Shown here piece after piece: positions 23,518-31,065 of a stretch of DNA of 55,373 nucleotides; the first letter of the stretch is position 1; every line of letters begins with the position of its first letter. The notes under the pieces were generated by a model that searched no databases, had not been told where the DNA came from, and was given only the letters and a program-made list of their open reading frames with translations. Source of the DNA: JAAZMA01 sp036720245 (GTDB taxonomy: Bacteria; Bacillota; Clostridia; Tissierellales; Tepidimicrobiaceae); assembly GCA_036720245.1 (NCBI GenBank), contig DAIMNI010000008.1:1-55373 (forward strand), written 5' to 3'. Both the position numbers and the translations under genes were made by a program.

Positions 23518-24914
23518 TGGCAATAAGAAGTGGTTTTTTTAACTCTGTAAATGGAGATAGGAAGTATGATGCTGGTGGATTTGCAGAATATTTTGCTACT
23601 TTTATAGGTAATGGTGTATTTCCTAATCCTTCAACAAATTTACAGGTGGTGGCAAATAATGATATGACTGTAGCTGTAAGAGCAGGTCAAGCTTGGATTA
23701 ATGGCTATATATATATTAATGATGATAGCTATATACTAGATATAGAGCCAGCAGGTGGAGTACTTAACAGAATAGATAGGATAGTATTCAGATATGACAA
23801 TATGGATAGAGAAATAAGGCTCAAAGTTAAAAAAGGTGCATTTGCTAGTAATCCTGTAGCCCCAGCATTGCAACGTGATGCAGATGCCTACGAACTAGGT
23901 ATTGCTGATATAGCAGTTAATAAAGGCATAGTAAGCATTACACAGGCTAATATAACTGATTTAAGACTTAATAATGAGATATGTGGCATAGTCCATGGGA
24001 CAGTAGAACAAGTGGACACAACAGCTATTTTTAATCAATTTGAATCCTGGTATTCACAAACTAAACAAAACTATGATGATGATATAGCTACATGGATAGA
24101 AGAAAAGAAAACAGATTTTTCTACATGGACAGAAGACAAGAAAAAGGCTTTTGATGAGTGGTACAACGCGAACACTACAGCTTTTATGCAACAGTTTAAC
24201 ACTTGGTGTAACACTTTTACACAGCAAGTTAGCGATTGGTATGGAAACAATACTAATAATTTCAATGTGTGGTTTAACAATCTAAAAACTATTTTAGATG
24301 GAGATATAGCAGGAAACTTATATTTAGAGATAGAAAAAGTAAGAGGAGATATAGACAAAAGGAACTTGCCAAATAATGCAGATAAATATAACAAAATTTC
24401 TGTGTGGGCGGATATACTAATTCCTGATGGCACAAGAGGAAAAGCCCTATTAGAGTTTTTATTAACCTATAGGGAAAGCAGCTTGCAGATAGCTGAATCT
24501 GAACCAGCAATGCTAGTGATAATGCAAGAAGAAAGATTTGATAAAAACAGGCAAGTACCATTCGATTATGACCAAATTATATTTAAACTAGGGCAAACTA
24601 CAGAAGCTGGACAATATCTACAATGGGTCGAGGAATTGTTGGCAGACCACAGTAGAGGAATAGATAAATTAGGGTTGGGATTAATGTTAAAACAGGGGAG
24701 TGATGAAATAGCAGAGAATAAATACGCTATGAGGGTTATTATGAAAGGTGAAAGTTTAGAAGGATTGACAAGCTATAGGAGAAAACTTGCTAATAAAGAG
24801 AATCTAGATCAGGAAGTATCTAGGCTAGATAGTGATGTAACTATAGTAGACAACAGGCTGACATCAGAAGTAGATAGATTAACTATAAAAATAAACAAGA
24901 AAGCGAATAAATAG
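23514..24914 (+). CDS. upper baseplate / tail fibre connector protein
   Basis: 466 residues. Residues 1-160 match the BppU-like N-domain common in clostridial phages (FFNSVNGDRKYDAGGFAEYF, VRAGQAWINGYIY, DRIVFRYDNMDREIRLKVKK). Residues 170-290 are tryptophan-rich helices (FESWYSQTKQNYDDDIATWI, FDEWYNANTTAFMQQF), a trimeric coiled coil. The rest is helical with an end coil. It links the hub to the repeat-containing receptor protein encoded next. Confidence 0.8.
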   Translation: MMAIRSGFFNSVNGDRKYDAGGFAEYFATFIGNGVFPNPSTNLQVVANNDMTVAVRAGQAWINGYIYINDDSYILDIEPAGGVLNRIDRIVFRYDNMDREIRLKVKKGAFASNPVAPALQRDADAYELGIADIAVNKGIVSITQANITDLRLNNEICGIVHGTVEQVDTTAIFNQFESWYSQTKQNYDDDIATWIEEKKTDFSTWTEDKKKAFDEWYNANTTAFMQQFNTWCNTFTQQVSDWYGNNTNNFNVWFNNLKTILDGDIAGNLYLEIEKVRGDIDKRNLPNNADKYNKISVWADILIPDGTRGKALLEFLLTYRESSLQIAESEPAMLVIMQEERFDKNRQVPFDYDQIIFKLGQTTEAGQYLQWVEELLADHSRGIDKLGLGLMLKQGSDEIAENKYAMRVIMKGESLEGLTSYRRKLANKENLDQEVSRLDSDVTIVDNRLTSEVDRLTIKINKKANK

Positions 24915-24928
24915 GGGGGTATGCTACC

Positions 24929-25937
24929 TTGAAATATAAAAATTTAAAAGATGTATTTTTTGATAGTAAATTTAATGTGGGCAAAGGATTGGCAACTTAT
25001 GATAAAAGTTTGGATAGCGCCTTATTTATTGGATTGCCAGACTTACAATCTATAGTGGACAGTGAAGTAGCGATGGAAGCTATAGTAGGCAGCCAGATAG
25101 CGATGGAAGCTATAGTAGGCAGCCAGATAGCGATGGAAGCTATAGTAGGCAGCCAGATAGCGATGGAAGCTATAGTAGACAGCCAGATATGGATGGAAGC
25201 TATAGTAGGCAGCCAGATATGGATGGAAGCTATAGTAGGCAGCCAGATAGCGATGGAAGCTATAGTAGGCAGCCAGNNNNNNNNNNNNNNNNNNNNNNNN
25301 NNNNNNNNNNNNNNNNNNNNNNNNNNNNNNNNNNNNNNNNNNNNNNNNNNNNNNNNNNNNNNNNNNNNNNNNNNNNCAGATAGCGATGGAAGCTATAGTA
25401 GGCAGCCAGATAGCGATGGAAGCTATAGTAGGCAGCCAGATAGCGATGGAAGCTATAGTAGGCAGCCAGATAGCGATGGAAGCTATAGTAGACAGCCAGA
25501 TATGGATGGAAGCTATAGTAGGCAGCCAGATATGGATGGAAGCTATAGTAGGCAGCCAGATAGCGATGGAAGCAATGTTTAATTCTCTAACAGCTAAGAC
25601 AGCAATGTTCGGTAAAGACATAGTTACCACAGCTATAGCTAATAATCAATCGGCTATAGATTGGCTAATCGCAAATAAAGGCGTACAAGGTTCAATTATT
25701 AATACCGGAATTATTGCAATAGGCAAATGTTTATTATTACAAAAATGGCAACAATACGACCATCCATCCTATACCTTTGCATATGGAACGAGGGTTGGTA
25801 CGGTAGGCAACACTTCTAATGTAATGTTGCACAAAGACAAGATAAATAATGTTATGATGTGTGAACCCTTAACTGTGACTAGGTTAGGCAACGAAGCATA
25901 TGGTGCCAATTATGCCATTTATGTTCCAATGCAATAA
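24929..25937 (+). CDS. tail receptor-type protein with decapeptide repeats (spans assembly gap)
   Basis: Starts at TTG 24929 behind GGGGGG. After 44 residues it enters perfect ten-residue repeats, S-Q-I-[AW]-M-E-A-I-V-[GD], at least 13 copies on the two sides of a 100-N gap, then a unique C-terminal domain of about 120 residues (GYGTRVG-like FAYGTRVGTVGNTSNVMLHK, ending YAIYVPMQ). The left frame and the right frame differ only because 100 is not a multiple of three; phase of the repeats implies a true gap of 27 plus a multiple of 30. A[M]xAI-type repeats of this kind occur in phage tail proteins. Probably the adhesin. Confidence 0.8.
25061..25574 (+). repeat. 30-bp tandem repeat array
   Basis: Units of 30 bp begin at 25061, 25091 and so on. 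Order of unit types left of the gap: A, A, A, A-with-Asp, hmm resolved as A, A, A, D, W, W, A where the third-last base change gives Asp in the fourth and Trp units fifth and sixth; the right side reads A, A, A, D, W, W, A as well. (First left unit has two substitutions, SEVA.) More exactly, left units 1-7 are V/A, A, A, D, W, W, A. The shared order points to a 180-bp higher-order repeat. Both strands are open across it. Confidence 0.9.
25277..25376. other. assembly gap (100 N) inside the tandem repeat
   Basis: Exactly 100 Ns in a near-identical array: a scaffold placeholder, not a measured length. The true copy number is unknown. Confidence 0.95.
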
Positions 25938-25953
25938 ATTGGGGGGTAGAAAT

Positions 25954-26184
25954 ATGATAGTTAGATTATTATTTAAAGGAAATAAATGTAATGGCTATTT
26001 GCTTTATTTTAAAGAGGTTTACCCCTATGATGAGGAAGAAGGGGTTACTATGGTAGAAACTAATACAGAAGAAATGGGAAATATGTTAGGGCAAGAATGG
26101 AGAGAGAAATTTCCTAGCTTAATTTTACTAGATGGCGAAATTGCAATTGACGAAGATTGGGAGCCTGAAACGGTGGATGAATAA
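25954..26184 (+). CDS. small acidic protein after the tail repeat gene
   Basis: 76 residues from ATG 25954, chosen for GGGGGGTAGAAAT upstream instead of an earlier in-frame GTG inside the tail gene. Beta-type start (IVRLLFKGNKCNGYLLYFKE) and acidic end (GEIAIDEDWEPETVDE). Genes here often encode tail-fibre accessory or assembly chaperone proteins; that is a positional guess. Confidence 0.6.
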   Translation: MIVRLLFKGNKCNGYLLYFKEVYPYDEEEGVTMVETNTEEMGNMLGQEWREKFPSLILLDGEIAIDEDWEPETVDE

Positions 26185-26185
26185 T

Positions 26186-26232
26186 AAAAAGGGCAATAGA
26201 CTAGAGATAGCCTTTTTTATTGTCCTTCTTTT
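26186..26232 (+). terminator. terminator after the tail operon
   Basis: AAAAAGG-GC pairs with GCCTTTTTT around 15 nt (one bulged G), and a longer alternative AAGGGCAAT/ATTGTCCTT pairing encloses it, each followed by Ts. Marks the end of the tail operon; the 76 bp to the next gene contain nothing else I recognise. Confidence 0.7.
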
Positions 26233-26308
26233 TTATTAAAAGAATAGGGAATCTGTGCTACTAAAAAAATTCATCTGCCTATGCTACTAAATGATGGGAG
26301 GTGAAAAT

Positions 26309-26584
26309 ATGGAACAAGTAGATACTATAGTATTAGTAGATATTCAAAGAGAATTAGAAAAGCCAGAGCCAGATTTAATGAATGTCTATGATAAATGGAC
26401 AAAAGATAATTTTAACAACTTTGCATTAGCTGTTGTAAGACTTAAAAAGGATAGATATATATTCATTCCAGGTAAAGACATTGTGTTTGGTGGAGATAAA
26501 TATATACCAGAAGATATAATAATAGATAATATTAAAATCACTAGAAAAGGTAAAAATCTACTAGAAAAGCAAGGATTATTATAG
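26309..26584 (+). CDS. hypothetical phage protein before the lysis genes
   Basis: 91 residues from ATG 26309 behind GGGAGGTGAAAAT. A helical start with IQRELEKPEPDLMNVYDKW, then alternating beta segments (DRYIFIPGKDIVFGG). Not recognised. It sits alone between two terminators, so it may be regulated apart from tail and lysis genes. Confidence 0.6.
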   Translation: MEQVDTIVLVDIQRELEKPEPDLMNVYDKWTKDNFNNFALAVVRLKKDRYIFIPGKDIVFGGDKYIPEDIIIDNIKITRKGKNLLEKQGLL

Positions 26585-26595
26585 TCCTTGTTTTT
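26570..26595 (+). terminator. short terminator before holin
   Basis: CAAGGA pairs with TCCTTG around nine bases, followed by TTTTT. Six-base stem, moderate strength. Confidence 0.6.
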
Positions 26596-26621
26596 CTAAT
26601 GCAAATTTTGGAGGTGTAAGG

Positions 26622-27038
26622 ATGGATAATAATATTGTAGTTTGGATAAAAAGAATTCTACTAGTAATAGGAGGTGCAATAACTACAATCTTAGGAGGCT
26701 GGGACATGCTATTAAAAACATTAGTATTTTTAGTTATAACAGATTATATATTGGGTGTTCTAGCAGCAGGGATAAATGAAGAGATAAATTCAAATGTAGG
26801 GTTTAAAGGCATATTTAAAAAAGTTATACTATTTGTCCCAGTTGGTGTGGCTTATGCTTTAGACCAAGTTTTAGGAAGTGAAGTTTTAAGGAATATGGCC
26901 ATATGGTTTTATATAGGGAATGAAGGAATATCTATAACTGAAAATCTAGGTAAGGCGGGAGTTCCAATTCCTAAGTTCATGAGAGAAATATTAGTGCAAT
27001 TAAAGGATAAGAGCAATAAAGGGGATGTTATAAAATGA
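26622..27038 (+). CDS. holin (phage_holin_4 / toxin-secretion type)
   Basis: 138 residues with hydrophobic segments at about 10-30, 32-52 (LKTLVFLVITDYILGVLAAG), 64-82 and 88-104. VITDYILGVLAAG, GFKGIFKKVILFVPV, NEGISITENLGKAGVPIPKF are signature stretches of the family. It permeabilises the membrane to release the endolysin encoded four bases into its end. Confidence 0.93.
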   Translation: MDNNIVVWIKRILLVIGGAITTILGGWDMLLKTLVFLVITDYILGVLAAGINEEINSNVGFKGIFKKVILFVPVGVAYALDQVLGSEVLRNMAIWFYIGNEGISITENLGKAGVPIPKFMREILVQLKDKSNKGDVIK

Positions 27039-28006
27039 GTGATAAAACAAAAGTTTCAGTATTAGATCCAGGACATGGTGGCATAGATAGTGGTGCCACT
27101 GGAAATGGATATAAAGAAAAAGATTTGGTATTAGCATTGGCTTTGGAAATAGCTAAAGTATTAAAAAGGCATGGAATTAAAAATCACTTAACTAGAGACA
27201 AGGATAGGTATGTATCCCTAAAAGATAGGACAGATTTCTCCAATAAAATAAAGCCCGATGCTTTTACATCTCTACACTTAAATAGTGCTACTAATATAAA
27301 TGCTAAGGGTCTAGAAACTTTTAGCTACCCCTCTAGTGTTAATGGAGAAAAACTAGCCAAGAAGATCCAGAATGAATTAATAACGGCTAAATTGTATACA
27401 GCAAATAGGGGAACTAAGAAAGCAAATTTTCATGTTCTAAGGGAAACCAAGGCCACTGCTGCATTATCTGAGTTAGTATTTATAAGTAATGCAGAAGATA
27501 TAAAGTTTCTTATAAATAATTTCGATAGATTCGTACAAACAATATCTAAAGCTATAATAGAGTATGTAGGAGTTAAATACATTCCACCTAAGGAAAAGGC
27601 AAAAGCTCCTACAAAACCTAAATATGAATTAGTTAAAGATAAAGTTAATATAATATTACTAACTGAGCGTATAGCAGTAGATGGATTTTTAAAGAATAAT
27701 ACCAACTATGTAAAAATTAATGACGCATACTATTCTGTCAGGAATATGCTTGAGGCCATGGGCTTGAAGGTTGGATGGGATAATGAATTTATTACAGCAG
27801 ATATAAACAAAGAATTTAAACCTGGTAAGGAAAGCATAGATGTATTATTACTAGGGAATAAGATTAATGTAAATGGATTTAAATACGAGGGTAAGAATTG
27901 TTTAAAAATTGATGGTGCATATATTCCTATTAGAGATATATTTGAAGGCTTAGGGTTCAAAGTAGAGTGGAATAGGAATAATGATATGGTATTGGTGAAT
28001 AGATAA
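27035..28006 (+). CDS. endolysin: N-acetylmuramoyl-L-alanine amidase with copper-amine-oxidase-N-like wall domain
   Basis: 323 residues. Amidase_3 domain 5-175: zinc ligands in LDPGHGG (His14), YKEKDLV (Glu), TSLHLN (His) and catalytic Glu in SELVFISN. After a Lys/Pro linker, residues 195-323 hold two copper amine oxidase N-like repeats (YYSVRNMLEAMGLKVGWDN, YIPIRDIFEGLGFKVEWN), the same kind of domain as in the secreted nuclease, probably binding cell wall. No signal peptide, so export needs the holin. Confidence 0.92.
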   Translation: MSDKTKVSVLDPGHGGIDSGATGNGYKEKDLVLALALEIAKVLKRHGIKNHLTRDKDRYVSLKDRTDFSNKIKPDAFTSLHLNSATNINAKGLETFSYPSSVNGEKLAKKIQNELITAKLYTANRGTKKANFHVLRETKATAALSELVFISNAEDIKFLINNFDRFVQTISKAIIEYVGVKYIPPKEKAKAPTKPKYELVKDKVNIILLTERIAVDGFLKNNTNYVKINDAYYSVRNMLEAMGLKVGWDNEFITADINKEFKPGKESIDVLLLGNKINVNGFKYEGKNCLKIDGAYIPIRDIFEGLGFKVEWNRNNDMVLVNR

Positions 28007-28014
28007 AATTACTG

Positions 28015-28044
28015 ACCAGGCGTGATGCCTGGCCTTTTCGTTTT
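28015..28044. terminator. strong terminator after the lysis genes
   Basis: CCAGGC pairs with GCCTGG around GTGAT, followed by CCTTTTCGTTTT. It also lies at the convergent end of the - strand gene that follows. Confidence 0.9.
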
Positions 28045-28264
28045 AAAACATATTAGCGAGAGGTTTCAATAACATAAAATACATCATAAGATAAATTATT
28101 AATCCAAATATTAAATTTATGATAAGTTTTTTTCTTTGCTCTTTTTTCTTCTTTTCATTTTCAATTCTGGCTCTTTTATCATCCTCATCTAATTTTGCAC
28201 GATATCTAATGACTTCTTTTTTATATATAGGATTTCCCTTTATGCCATTTTCATTAAGATTCAT
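28043..28264 (-). CDS. small C-terminally anchored membrane protein
   Basis: 73 residues on the - strand. Charged first 48 residues (DEDDKRARIENEKKKKEQRK), then one hydrophobic segment (LIINLIFGLIIYLMMYFMLL). GAGGTGATAAT precedes the ATG on the - strand. Opposite in direction to all other phage genes, like the next gene; both may be expressed in the lysogen. Function unknown. Confidence 0.65.
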   Translation of the reverse strand: MNLNENGIKGNPIYKKEVIRYRAKLDEDDKRARIENEKKKKEQRKKLIINLIFGLIIYLMMYFMLLKPLANMF

Positions 28265-28413
28265 ATTATCACCTCAATACAATTCTATTATTAAGATATA
28301 TAAAATATTCTGAAATATATTAGGGTGATACAAGCAAAGCCGCCTTCATATTTGGCACAGGACAAGCTTTAATGTATGTGCTGATATAATTGTATACTAC
28401 ATATATAAAGCCT

Positions 28414-28857
28414 CTATAATCGACTGTAAATAGCTATTATGGCAAATAAGCAAATAAAATCATAGATTGTAATCAATTTTATATAGTTTTCTCTTGTTGG
28501 AAAGGATTCTTCTTTCTCCCATCTAGAAATAGTTTTCCTATGGACTTCTAATATTTTACCTAATTTCTTTTGACTTAAACCTAGGCCCATTCTTAAATTC
28601 CTAATTTTGCTACCATAATCACCATTAATAAATTTCAAATAATCATCATATATAATAGAAGGCTTTATTTTAAGAGCCTTAGCAATCCTATCTATAACAT
28701 CTAAAGAATGATCCACTAAATCATTCTCATACCTAATAATAGTAGTTCTATCTAAATTGGATTTAACTGCTAATTCCTCTTGAGTAAGATCATTAATTAG
28801 TCTATAATATTTAATACGAGAGCTAATAGTAGATAAATCAGAAATGCCTTTTAACAT
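28414..28857 (-). CDS. tandem XRE-type helix-turn-helix regulator beside the right junction
   Basis: 147 residues with two Xre HTH domains: residues 12-65 (LTQEELAVKSNLDRTTIIRY) and 80-132 (LSQKKLGKILEVHRKTISRW), then a hydrophobic end (FICLFAIIAIYSRL). Two DNA-binding domains in one short chain is unusual for a phage repressor. No clear Shine-Dalgarno precedes ATG 28857. Its promoter must lie in 28858-28920, which spans the AATGA junction, so excision could change its expression. Confidence 0.8.
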   Translation of the reverse strand: MLKGISDLSTISSRIKYYRLINDLTQEELAVKSNLDRTTIIRYENDLVDHSLDVIDRIAKALKIKPSIIYDDYLKFINGDYGSKIRNLRMGLGLSQKKLGKILEVHRKTISRWEKEESFPTRENYIKLITIYDFICLFAIIAIYSRL

Positions 28858-28860
28858 ATT

Positions 28861-29259
28861 TTGATTATGATAAAATGTTTCCGTACTGATACTATTGCTA
28901 ATGAAATACTTATGACTATTCGTTCTGATAAAAAAGCCAAAGTAGAAGTATCACTGCAGGAACCTATTGGCATCGACAGGGAGGGAAATGAAATATCTTT
29001 ATTGGATGTATTGGGAACAGATGTGGATGATATTTCAGATGAAGTTCATTTAAAAATTCAGATCAATAAATTAGAAAAGGCTATTAATAAAGTTTTAAGG
29101 GATAGGGAAAAAATAATCATACAATTAAGATATGGGCTAGTAGATGGTGGGTGTAAAACCCAAAGAGAAATTGCAAAATCTCTAGGAATTTCTAGGTCTT
29201 ATGTATCTCGTATAGAAAAAAAAGCTATTGATAAACTTTATAAAGAACTAAGGGATTAA
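28861..29259 (+). pseudogene. sigK: 3' half of sigK (SpoIIIC-like fragment, split by the prophage)
   Basis: The frame gives 132 residues. From NEILM (residue 14) onward it follows SigK: VSLQEPIGIDREGNEISLLD, then LGTD, and the region 4 end KTQREIAKSLGISRSYVSRI. Regions 1 and 2 are absent. The first about 13 residues (MIMIKCFRTDTIA) do not look like sigma and derive from the element. SigK directs late mother-cell transcription in sporulation. The fragment cannot work alone; joining at AATGA to a 5' half left of the window would restore it. SigE is less likely because of the EGNEISL and REIAKSLGISRSYVSR segments. Confidence 0.88.
28900..28904. other. predicted right attachment core AATGA (attR)
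   Basis: AATGA covers the Asn-Glu codons of NEILM in the SigK fragment. The B. subtilis skin element recombines at an AATGA core in the matching codons. Similarity to SigK begins at this place. The second copy should be in the 5' half of sigK, outside the window. Confidence 0.7.
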
Positions 29260-29275
29260 TTTTAAACTAATTTAA

Positions 29276-29307
29276 AAATAAATCCGGGAGATCTCCCGGA
29301 TTTATTT
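29276..29307. terminator. bidirectional terminator, 32-bp perfect palindrome
   Basis: Sixteen bases ending CCGGGAGA are followed directly by their exact reverse complement, with A-rich and T-rich flanks, between the sigK fragment and the oppositely directed lipoprotein gene. It serves both. Confidence 0.9.
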
Positions 29308-29965
29308 AACAGGTGTAATCCTTCTTAATATTTCTTTTATTTCAACTGCAAATCCAGATAAGGGCTTTCCATTTTCTATATCAAAAACCATATCTCGAAT
29401 TCTAGTAGATAAATTTGGGTCAGCGGTTACAGCTACATTCTTTATCCTACTATCAGTATTTTTAACAGTTGTTTCTATTCTTCGTTTTAAGTCTGTGACC
29501 TTTGATATTATTTTTAATTTCTACTCCAACTAAAGCAGTATCCCCAGTTATTAAAGCAGAAGCCTTATCTACTTCATTTAAATCTGTTACCTTTTTTGCA
29601 ATAAAATTAGCTCTAGCCATTAAATCAGTGTTTGTCGTATTTCCTCCTATCTCTGTTCTAAGATTAGGGTTTGTAAGGGTATCTCTTCTAACTGTATTAG
29701 GTGTTGTGTTGGGGTTTACAATTGTATTTCTACCTGTCATATTAGTTCCAGTATTGGGATTTACAATTGTATCCCTGCCAGTTACATTTGGGCTCACATT
29801 TGGACGTACATTAGGATTGGTTAAATTATCTCTTCTAGCCACATTATTAGGTCTTTCTGTTCCTAATCTAGTCTGAGTTCTATTCATTTGTTTTGGGGTA
29901 CATCCCATTATGGATGCAACCAACACAAATGTCAAGATAAAAAATAATATTTTATTTTTTTTCAA
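29302..29965 (-). pseudogene. YhcN/YlaJ-type spore lipoprotein with a frameshift
   Basis: Start TTG 29965 (- strand) eight bases after AGGAGG. Lipoprotein signal with Cys about residue 22 (VASIMGC), an Asn/Thr/Pro-rich linker with repeats of the type NPN and TGR, then the YhcN/YlaJ domain (ALITGDTALVGVEIKNN). Near 29495-29503 the frame shifts; the next frame continues the family without a break (VTDLKRRIETTVKNTDSRI, ADPNLSTRIRDMVFDIENGK, ending RRITPVK). One extra or two missing bases explain it: a real mutation or sequencing error. Such proteins are found in the spore coat/cortex region. Confidence 0.8.
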
Positions 29966-30146
29966 GAAATTCACCTCCTATATATATTCTGAGTTTTTAT
30001 GCTTTTTTTATTTACTCTAAATTTTAAATTAAATGTATAAAGAAGGAAGCCTATATCATATCAAATCTTATCATAATTGATATATATAAAAATATAAACT
30101 TCAACAAGTAAATATGATATAATATTAAAAAACAAGGAGTGAAATT

Positions 30147-31013
30147 ATGGAAATAGATTGGAAAACAAAACTTTTTTGCTTAATAGGGCATCCAATTTCA
30201 AAATCTTTATCACCAAATATTCACAATGAATTTTACAAAATTAATGATTTAAATAGTGTTTATTTAGCATTTGATGTTCAGGAAAAAGGAATTGAAAACA
30301 TTATTCATAGTTTTAAAATCATGAATATACAAGGATTTAATATTACTATTCCACATAAAGTTGCAATTATAAACTACTTAGATGATATATCAGAAGAGGC
30401 AAGACTAATTGGAGCTGTAAATACTGTAAAAAATGAAAATGGAAAATTAATTGGATATAATACCGATGGCTTAGGTTTTATAAAATCTTTAAAGGATAGA
30501 AATATTAATATTAAAGATAAAAATATATTGATATTAGGTTCAGGTGGTGCTGCCAATGCAATTTCTACATCTTTGGCTATAGCTGGTGCTAGCAAACTTT
30601 ATATAAATAATAGAAATAAAAATAACAGTAAAAAACTAGCTGAAAAAATAAAAAAACAATTTCCAATGATTGATATTGAATATGGTGATCTATCCTTAAA
30701 TAATGTACTAAAAAGGGAAATTCATATGGTAGTTAATTGTACTTCTGTGGGCATGTACCCAAATATTGAAGATACACCTATATTATTAGATGATTTTTCT
30801 AATAATTTAATTGTATATGATATTATTTATAAACCAAATACGACAAAGTTTTTAAAATTAGCTGAAGAAAAGGGATGTATTACAATAAATGGCCTTTCTA
30901 TGTTGATAAATCAAGCCTTATATAGTCAAGATATATGGTTAGATGGAAAAATAAAAAATATTTTTGATAATTATGAAAAAATAAGAAGGATTTTAAAAGT
31001 TTATGTAGAATAA
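30147..31013 (+). CDS. aroE: shikimate dehydrogenase
   Basis: 288 residues. Substrate site SKSLSPNIHN (about 19-28), NITIPHK with catalytic Lys (about 66-72), GAVNTV, GYNTDGLGF, and the NADP-binding loop GSGGAANAI (about 132). Reduces 3-dehydroshikimate to shikimate in chorismate synthesis; aroK and aroQ lie 13 kb downstream. A TATAAT at 30118-30123 with poor -35 lies upstream. In the 172-bp gap to the lipoprotein I see nothing else. Confidence 0.95.
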   Translation: MEIDWKTKLFCLIGHPISKSLSPNIHNEFYKINDLNSVYLAFDVQEKGIENIIHSFKIMNIQGFNITIPHKVAIINYLDDISEEARLIGAVNTVKNENGKLIGYNTDGLGFIKSLKDRNINIKDKNILILGSGGAANAISTSLAIAGASKLYINNRNKNNSKKLAEKIKKQFPMIDIEYGDLSLNNVLKREIHMVVNCTSVGMYPNIEDTPILLDDFSNNLIVYDIIYKPNTTKFLKLAEEKGCITINGLSMLINQALYSQDIWLDGKIKNIFDNYEKIRRILKVYVE

Positions 31014-31065
31014 TATTATTGTATAGGGAAATCTTTAAAAAATTATTATATTATAGGTGAGATAA

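Larger units (their letters stand above)
1..28904. mobile_element. skin-like prophage element interrupting sigK (right part only)
   Basis: A nearly complete siphophage gene order (replication, terminase, portal, capsid, tail, lysis) runs left to right and ends against a 3' fragment of a SigK-type sigma gene. The sigma frame becomes recognisable at the NEILM segment, where AATGA (28900-28904) occurs. In B. subtilis the skin element recombines within sigK at an AATGA core in the same codons. No integrase, recombinase or 5' sigK half is present, so the left end must lie before base 1. That this is a prophage is clear. That it is excised during sporulation is inference from the insertion site. 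Confidence 0.85.

Noticed and set aside
25061..25574. CRISPR-like array
   Set aside because: The units are contiguous with no spacers and are coding in frame; no cas genes nearby.
25043..25630. Long - strand frame across the 30-bp repeats
   Set aside because: Any 30-bp stop-free repeat is open on both strands; no start signal, and the + strand frame joins real unique ends.
28265..28413. Possible RNA gene in the gap between the two - strand genes
   Set aside because: A GC-richer piece near 28338-28366 was noted, but no stable cloverleaf, hairpin set or ORF could be drawn.
28861..29259. Phage-encoded sigma factor
   Set aside because: The sequence follows sporulation SigK through region 4 and is truncated exactly at the skin site; not a phage gene.
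28861..29259. SigE or SigG fragment
   Set aside because: EGNEISL, and REIAKSLGISRSYVSR agree with SigK as I recall it better than with SigE or SigG; still worth confirming by alignment.
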